Origin: Combretum micranthum
Taxonomy: Eukaryota > Streptophyta > Magnoliopsida > Myrtales > Combretaceae
NCBI GenBank assembly: GCA_024138025.1
Contig: JAMXBD010002734.1
Span: forward strand, 1-64,000
Reading direction: 5' to 3'
Length of the DNA stretch: 64,000 nucleotides
Shown here one piece after another: positions 57,782 through 64,000 of this stretch. Made by a program: the position numbers and the translations under genes. The notes below the pieces were generated by a model. That model saw nothing but the letters and a program-made list of their open reading frames with translations. It had not been told where the DNA came from and made no database searches. Within the stretch, counting starts at the first letter, position 1; the number at the start of each line of letters is the position of its first letter.

Positions 57782-58141
57782 TCAAATGTAGTGATGACGA
57801 ACTTCTATATGCTTTGTTCGAGCATGGAAGATGGGATTGGAAGCAAGTTTGACAGCACTTTCATTATCACACTTAATTTGTACAGCATACTCAACTTTGC
57901 ACAGCATATCTCCCATCAATCTCCTCAACCACATGCATTCTTGTGCAACCATGGTTGCTGCCACATATTCAGCTTCAATGCTAGATAGAGAAACCACATT
58001 TTGCTTCTTGCTACACCAGGATATCACAGCAAAACCAGTGTTAAAACAGTAGCCTGAAGTTGAATGTCTATCATCTACATCTCCTGCCCAATCTACATCA
58101 GTAAATCCCTTTAGCACAAAATTTTCACATCTTCCATACAT
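57782..58141 (-). pseudogene. element E RNase H domain
   Basis: The minus-strand frame encodes the copia RNase H: GFTDVDWAGDVDDRHSTSGY (catalytic Asp), VSLSSIEAEYVAATMV (Glu), IKCDNESAVKLASNP (Asp) and ARTKHIEVRHHYI. All conserved acidic residues are present, but the frame is separated from RT by a broken stretch (58142-58406) and ends at a stop soon after the HIEVRHH motif. Confidence 0.9.
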
Positions 58142-59681
58142 CAGACCATAATCAAGAGAGCCATTTACATATCACAGAATTCTCTTTGCTGCTTCTAGTT
58201 GAGTACTCCTTGGACATTGCATGAATTGTGAGATCACACCGACAGAATAAGCAATTTTCTAGTCTTGTGATAGTTAAATAAATTAAACTATCAACAAGTT
58301 GTCGAAATTTTGTAGCATCCTACAGTAACTTTCCTTCATCTTTTATCAATTTGAGGTGTGGCTCCATTGGAGTTGATTTTTCTTTTGACTCCCCCATGCC
58401 AAAACGCTATAAGATCTTCTTTGCATAAGCCTTTTGGGAGATGAAATATCCATCATCTGATTTTTTAATTTCCAAACCAAGAAAACACTCAACTTCTCCC
58501 AAACTTTTCATCTCAAATCGAACAGATAAATCACTTTTCAGCTTAGAAATCTCAACTTCATTATCTCTAGTAATGATCATATTATCCACGTACAACAAGA
58601 CCAACAAGTGTAAATCTGATTCTAGTTTAACAAACAAACTGGAATCTGCATCTGAAACTTTAAAGCCACAAAAGATGAAGTATTGGGCCACTTTACCATA
58701 CCAAGCACGTGGTGCTTGCTTAAGGCCATACAATGCCTTCTTGAGCCTACAAACATGGTGGGGATACTACTTAGAACCATAGCCTTTGGGCTGTTCCATA
58801 AATACTTCACGAACTAGATCTCCGTAAAGAAACGCATTCTTTACAACAAGCTGCCATAGCTTCCATCTCCTAAAGGCTGCAAGAGAAAAAATTGTTCTTA
58901 GTGTTACCATTTTCGCAACCATCCCATAGCTTTGCGAAAATCGATGTGCAACGAGCCGAGCTTTGCATTTATCAACAGTTCCATCTGATTTTCTCTTTAA
59001 GCGATATACCCACTTGCAAGTAATAAGCTCACAATTTTCTAGTTTTGGCACCAACTCCCAAGTTTGATTTTTGTTTAAAGCTTTAATTTCTTCTAGCATA
59101 GCTACTTGCCATTCTGGTTGATCTTTAGCTTCCTCATAGCTTGCTGGTTCTTCTTCATCCATTGCTCCAATAAAGAAGCATGAAGTGAAGGAACAATTGT
59201 TGATCTGCACCTCATAATCTTTGAGGTGTTGTAGCTGTCTCTTCTCCCTTGTAGATCTCCTTTGGATTTCTTGCTCATCACCTTCTACATCTGAGATATC
59301 AGACGTTGGAAGTTCATCATCATTTGAAGCTTCCATGTTGTTTTCAGGTAGCAGCTGTAAGCTTCTTTTCTCACGATCACGAACAGCTTCTTGATAATAG
59401 GATGACACTTCATCAAAAACAACATCTCTAGAAGTGACAAATTTCTTTGTTTCTGGATCCATAAATCTCCATCCTTTCCTACAAGGGTCATAGCCAACAA
59501 AGATACACTTCTTTTCTTTTGGGTCAAGCTTGGTTCTGTTAGTTTTTGGAATATGGACATAACAAATTGAACTAAATACCCGAAAATAATTTACATTTGG
59601 CTTGACATTATATAAAATTTCAAGAGGAGACTTCTCTTTACCTGGCCATGGAGGTAAGCAACTTTTATATGGCATGCACAC
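58142..59681 (-). pseudogene. element E reverse transcriptase and integrase C-terminal region
   Basis: The frame from 59681 to 58767 holds the integrase tail (PLEILYNVKPNVNYFRVF, CIFVGYDPCRKGWRFMDPET), an acidic linker, and the RT start (NQTWELVPK, TCKWVYRLKRKSDGTVDKCK). A stop follows GYGSK. RT continues at 58733-58407 with MYGLKQAPRAWYGK, LLYVDNMIITR and FLGLEIKK. The catalytic YVDD reads YVDN (Asn codon at 58581-58583). Past 58407 RT text is scrambled by stops and frameshifts. Confidence 0.9.
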
Positions 59682-60207
59682 TGCATAGCTTTAGCCCAGA
59701 GCTCTCGAGGAAGATTTTTATCATGCAACCATGAGAGACTCATAGAGATAAGATGAGCCAACTTCCTTTCTGAAACGGCATTTTTTTGTTGCGTATTTGG
59801 ACATGTCATATGCCGTAAAATTCCATTATCATTGCAGTATTGGAAGAAATCTTCCGACATATATACTCTTCGCCATTGTCACTCCGAAGGCATTTAATTT
59901 TCTTCCTAAATTTGTTTTCTACAGCATCTCTGAATTCAGTAAACTTTATTAAAGCTTCACTCTTCTCTTTAAGGAATTTCACCCAAGTGTACCTTGAGAA
60001 GTCATCTACTAACACCACGACATAGCGACACCCACTAAAACTTGGTGTTTTTGTTGGTCTTATCAGGTCTGTATGGACCAACTCAAGCATGGAAGATTTG
60101 CGATTTGATGACCTTGTGAACGGAAGACGATGTGACTTGCTAAATTGACATCCTTGACAAATTACTTCTTCATGAACATTTCGCAGGGATGGCATACCAT
60201 CCACCAA
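59591..60207 (-). pseudogene. element E integrase core
   Basis: Following the HHCC motif (last Cys pair in EEVICQGCQFSKSHRLPF), the core carries LVHTDLIRP and VVVLVDDFSRYTWV near 60100-60020, LRSDNGEEYI near 59885 and QQKNAVSERK near 59775. Asp, Asp and Glu are thus all kept. A frameshift near 59865 splits the core into two overlapping frames, with a second shift near 59670. Integrase inserts element cDNA into the genome. Confidence 0.88.
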
Positions 60208-60225
60208 CTTCTTTGCTGAGATTTT

Positions 60226-61622
60226 CTATAACAATTGGTAGCCTAAATGACCCAATCGAGCATGCCAAATTGCTGCACTTTCAGTCTGGCTTGTCTTCTT
60301 TACATAGGCTTCTCCTGCTATCATGACAAATAAAGAACCATTCCTCTCACCAGAGGTAACAACATCAGCAGATATATTTTTCACATTATTAAGAACTTTT
60401 ACATCTTTAGGCCCAAACAAAACATACTTTCCAAAATCTGTAATTTGAGAAACTGAAACTAAATTTCTCTTCAAACCTGGAACATGGAAGATGTCATTCA
60501 GCTGGACTATGCTCCTGTCATCCGTTCCAATCTTCACAACCCCTTCTTTTGCTACTGGATAAGTTGAATTGTCTACTGTAACAATAACCCGCTCTCCTTT
60601 GTGCTGACGTAGTTCTGAAAGTAGCTCATCATTTCCAGTTACATGATAAGAGCAGCCTGAATTAATGATCCACTCCTCTTTGCAATTTTCATGGCTAAAG
60701 AGAGCTTGGGCAGGTGCTGATTTTGCATCACTACCTTCAACAACTTCTATAGTGAAGCACTGCTCCCATTTAAGTTTATCATGTCCTTCATTTTCACTTG
60801 CAACATTTGCTTTAGAGAGCTTGACTCTACAATTCTTCTTGATATGCCCAATTTTACCACACCTGTAGCACTTAATATAGTTATTATTTTGCGAGCCATC
60901 ATCAGTAGCTTTTCCTGCACTTAACTGTTTTTCATTATTTTTATTTCCTATTGATGTGTTTTTCTTGTTATGCTTCCCTTTTGAGAAGAGAGCAAAATCT
61001 GTGTCTAAATTTTTAGCCATTTGCTTAGCTAAAGCCTCTTGGTTAGAAAGCAAACTTTCTAACTCTTCAACTGAAGGTTGCTTTGCCCACCCTTGAATGG
61101 AGGTAACAAAAGGAATGTACTCCTTCTTCAATCCTCGAATGAGAAATCGTCGCAATTGGCCTTGCTGATCTTTTTGTCCGCATCTAGTTCTAAAATTTCA
61201 GCACAAATGCTTTTAACTCATAAGAAATATTCAGAAATAGACATACCTCCTTGTGTTGATGATGCCAACTTATTTTCCAGCAATTGCAACATTGCTGTAT
61301 TCTTTTTGGAAAATAGCCTCTCAAGCGTCTCCCACACTTCTTTCGGTGAGTTGATATCCCCAACATGATTAATGAACTTTGCTAATTGAGGTTCTCAAAG
61401 CAAAGAGAGCTTTGCCACACTTAATCTTCCATTTTCTACGTGGTTCAGAATTTTCTAGAGCGTCTGTAGGAATCTCATCATCAGCTCCTACACTAAATCC
61501 CACAAGTCTTGACCTTGAAGGTATGCCTCCATACACATTCTCCAGTACTTGTAGTTTGTCCCTACAAGCTTATCAAACACCGTATTGTGTGTTTGAACTG
61601 CCTCCTCCATTTGCTAGCTCCA
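60226..61622 (-). pseudogene. element E gag and protease
   Basis: Gag begins near the ATGs at 61620-61622 or 61608-61610, with DKLVGTNYKYWRMCMEAYLQ soon after. The frame is broken several times before it opens at 61155. From there to 60226 it encodes the gag end (LIRGLKKEYIPFVTSIQGWA), an intact knuckle CYRCGKIGHIKKNC, and protease with WIINSGCSYHVTG. The last has Asn (60661-60663) in place of the catalytic Asp. The block IFHVPGLKRNLVSVSQ and the pre-integrase AIWHARLGHLGYQLL follow. Confidence 0.88.
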
Positions 61623-61711
61623 TCTTTTGTCACAGCTTTCAATCTCCTCCAACAAGACAACCAACACTTGATAGACAAGAAGAAAGAAAATATATAAAAA
61701 TGCTTCAACGA

Positions 61712-61723
61712 AGCTCTGATACA
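61712..61723 (-). promoter_or_regulatory. primer-binding site of element E
   Basis: The minus strand reads TGTATCAGAGCT directly after the 5' LTR, matching the initiator-Met primer site except for one base. Confidence 0.85.
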
Positions 61724-62045
61724 TAAAACAAAAAACAAAATAGAATAATGCAGCAATGTGGAAGAAAATAGCAATGAAAAATATCTGGAGAAAGATTGCT
61801 TTTTATTATGACTTCTGAACTGAGAAAAAAATTACAACATAACATAGCACATTTATAGCTAAAATCACCAACTAACAGCTCCTAAAATCTGCCACTATTC
61901 AAAACAAATACTGCCTGATTTTTCTGCTAAGATCTCTTAAAATTGACCAAGTTTCCCATAAATACGAAACAGAATTATTTGACTGAAAAAAAATAAAGCA
62001 AAACAGAAAAAAACAACTTTACCTAAATGTGCTAAACTTTTGACA
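61724..62045 (-). repeat. 5' LTR of element E
   Basis: This is the partner of 57307-57629, ending (plus-strand view) CTTTTGACA at 62045 and followed by AAATA. Confidence 0.92.
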
Positions 62046-62050
62046 AAATA

Positions 62051-62570
62051 TAATGGAGACGATGGAGTAGTGTTTGGTTAGAGGTTGCGTCGTGGTGGTG
62101 GTGGTCGTGGTGGATGCGGACGGTGGTGGTTGGTTTGGCTGACAGAGGTGAACGGGGGCTTTGTTAGAGGTTTCTGGGTTTGTTTTGGGGGCCTGGTTGA
62201 GGATGGCGATGGAGGCTCGCGGCGGTTTCGCGAATTCGGAGGTAGGTCGAGAAAGAAAGATCAGTGAAAGAGAGGAGACTGGTCTTGATGGCGAGAGAGC
62301 TGGAGAATGGGATCATCGGGTCTGCTGAGATCTTATTACTTTTTACAAAATTTTCATTAATTAGATTTTTCAATGAGTAGGTTTACGTATCAGAAGAGGG
62401 AAGGCGTAAAAAATTACAATTTAAAACAGGTATGATAAGATCAACATAGAATTTAAATTCATCCGTTACAAATTCAATTTTCATGTTCAGAATTAGTTTG
62501 TTCGTCTTCCAATCATCCAGTTTTAATTACGAGGACCAAGCTCAAACCTGAGCTTATTATCTTCTTCAAT
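62051..62570. other. GC-richer flank with a Gly/Arg-rich open frame, unassigned
   Basis: Between 62051 and 62330 the sequence is G-rich on the plus strand (GGTGGTGGTGGTCGTGG). The plus strand has an open frame MRRGGGGRGGCGRWW (62085-62267) and the minus strand one reading SSSLAIKTSLLSF, then TYLRIRETAASLHRH (62373-62164). Neither shows a known domain. This composition fits a plant gene 5' region or UTR. The segment would have joined 57301 before element E inserted. Confidence 0.25.
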
Positions 62571-62648
62571 GGCGGACGCAGGGAAAATAGAGAAGACGAA
62601 GGGGCCCACGCGGACTTCCCCGTGCCACGTTAAAAATTTCTCGCGCGA

Positions 62649-62690
62649 GGGATCGATCCTCGTCGGGCATGTCCCTTGCCATCTTGGCTA
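62649..62690 (-). other. tRNA-like A/B-box pair (probable SINE or tRNA-derived relic)
   Basis: On the minus strand TAGCCAAGATGG (62679-62690) matches the A-box consensus and GGATCGATCCC (62649-62659) is one base from the B-box core GGTCGATCC-type motif. Spacing is 19 bases between boxes. No cloverleaf can be drawn from the flanks. The overlapping plus-strand 49-codon frame from 62571 (MADAGKIEKTKGPTRTSP) has an ATG in good context but no recognised domain. Confidence 0.4.
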
Positions 62691-62720
62691 CTTCCTGCTT
62701 TTGGTAAATTGTGCCTAATA

Positions 62721-64000
62721 AAAATTACTTAACCCCAAAGACCCTGGCCCACAACGAATTTAACAACGATGGGCTGGAACGAAAATGGGCCCAGGATCCA
62801 AAATTGTTTTGTCGAAACAGCCCAAAGTATTACGAAAAGACCATCATATTTACCAAAATCCTTCTTTATATTTTCTTTTTTTTTCCTAATTTTTTATCTT
62901 TTTAATTTTTTTTAAAAGGTTTGCATTTATAATTAAAAGATGGTTCCCTAAACTTTATAATTCTTTTTAAAATTTTTCCAATTTTTATATTTTTAAGGAG
63001 AGCTAAAATAGAGTGTCGACAACATGCATTACAAGGCCTTGAAATATGGGAACAATGATGAGAAGTGAGCACTTGCTTGGCGTGAACATAGATTTTGGTG
63101 AGAGAGTTATGCTATATTTTGAAAAGTGAGAAGTTTTATTTTGGAGAAGTTTTCTAGGATTTCTAAGGATGACTATATTATAATATGTATTAATTGTTTT
63201 AAACTCATACTCTTTAAAGGACCTTTAGGTCTTAAGCTTTAGATGTGAGTTGAAGTTACTTGTTAAGGTCCATTTCAAGACCTGTTAACCGATTTTTTTT
63301 TTTTTAGATAAAATTAAATCTTGTTAAAAGATTTTTTCAAATTTTTGTAAACAATCATATAATTAAAAAATAGATAGCACTTTACCAAATTTTTTATGAA
63401 TATTATTATGCATTTCTTATATAAAACTTGATCAAAAATCAGCCTTCTTAAGGAATGCCTTATGTATATCACTAAGTGATATATGGGGCTAAACTAATAT
63501 GTTCTATGCACTCGTAAAGATATAGCATTTTTACACAAAATGATATGAACTAGTCGATTTAAGAAAAGGACATCTAAATATGGGCATTTGAGATCTTATT
63601 TTAAAATTTTACCCATTTCTGTTGTTATTTTTTAGGATTAGTTACAAAAACCTTATGTTTTTACCAACTTGCAAACATATGACATATATTAATTTTTTTG
63701 ACAAATAAGTGGTTTGAGTTTCATATAAAATTGTTAATATAATTAATTACTATTTGAAGGATATGAGTTAATGGCTTATTGGTCTAAAAAATTAATTTAA
63801 TACAAAATGTTACTAAATAAAAAATAAGTAGATAAAATATTTAAAAAATTATTAAAGAATGAGAAAATTTAAAAAAATGCAAACTTAATTTTTATGACCA
63901 ATAAAATATTGACACATGTCATTCGAAAATTATTAAATAATATTGACACTTTTGAATGAAACTTAGGTAACATATTTATGAAAAAATTAACACATGTCAT
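62721..64000. other. AT-rich intergenic DNA at the right edge
   Basis: This is low-complexity A/T-rich sequence with several poly-T and poly-A runs. No gene, repeat end or RNA could be supported. Confidence 0.5.

Larger units (their letters stand above)
57307..62045 (-). mobile_element. element E: nearly full-length Ty1/copia retrotransposon
   Basis: Short LTRs of 323 and 322 bp (57307-57629 and 61724-62045) are flanked by an exact AAATA duplication (57302-57306, 62046-62050). On the minus strand the order is LTR, PBS, gag with CCHC knuckle, protease, integrase, RT, RNase H, purine tract AAGGGGGAG and LTR; integrase before RT is diagnostic of copia. The LTRs are similar at roughly nine positions in ten, younger than most others here. 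Frameshifts, stops, and Asn at the protease and RT catalytic Asp positions make it inactive. Confidence 0.95.

Noticed and set aside
57528..57988. plus-strand open frames over element E
   Set aside because: They are antisense shadows of the element E RNase H and LTR.
1..64000. CRISPR arrays, bacterial-type operons, rRNA and 5S-carrying Cassandra elements
   Set aside because: No spaced identical repeats, ribosome-binding sites, rRNA or 5S sequences were seen on either strand.

Overview
The window looks like nuclear DNA of a eudicot plant. It is very AT-rich, carries long T/A homopolymers, has GT-AG introns, and contains one multi-exon receptor kinase gene of a plant-specific family. Most of the rest is Ty3/gypsy and Ty1/copia LTR retrotransposons whose primer-binding sites match plant initiator-Met tRNA. 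No species can be named from the sequence alone. There is no bacterial operon, CRISPR array, rRNA gene or intact tRNA gene.

Layout, left to right. (1) 1-7324 is decayed repeat-rich DNA holding a small deleted gypsy element on the minus strand (A, 2923-4931, target duplication AGTGT). (2) 7325-23337 is a 16 kb Tekay/Del-like chromovirus (B, duplication GAAAC). Its coding region is split by a 5 kb probable solo LTR (12268-17315, duplication ATGAA), and its 3' LTR is split by a second solo LTR (21025-22159, duplication TTTCA). (3) 23343-30617 is AT-rich intergenic DNA with short repeat arrays and two small GC-richer patches. (4) 30618-36085 is a decayed CRM/Reina-like gypsy element (D). (5) 36086-42004 holds a solo LTR (37307-38648, duplication ATCAT), an L1-type LINE fragment with a triplicated segment, a minus-strand gypsy RT fragment and a SIRE-like copia 3' LTR. 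(6) 42010-48973 is a deleted copia element (C, duplication CCTCT) with a duplicated LTR-end/PBS/gag segment; its 3' LTR is split by a relative of the 5 kb insertion. (7) 49623-53047 is the only recognisable host gene: a seven-exon G-type lectin S-receptor-like Ser/Thr kinase, interrupted by about four one-base frame errors. (8) 54783-55030 is an unidentified gene fragment and 55099-55553 a solo copia LTR. (9) 57307-62045 is a copia element on the minus strand (E, duplication AAATA) with nearly all pol domains recognisable but broken. (10) 62046-64000 is flanking DNA with a tRNA-like promoter pair.

The elements form a nested series: A, B, C, D and E were each inserted, then decayed or served as targets. 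No element has an intact gag-pol. Recurrent damage includes catalytic Asp to Asn changes and Gln-to-stop changes, as expected from C-to-T decay of methylated DNA.

The most unusual signal is in the LTRs of element B. The transcribed leader carries three tandem hairpins with the same six-base loop and differing but still complementary arms, followed near the U5 end by an 11-bp stem closed by a GAAA loop. Both structures are kept in the two LTRs. Upstream of the TATA boxes of several unrelated LTRs lie arrays of short GC-rich palindromes.
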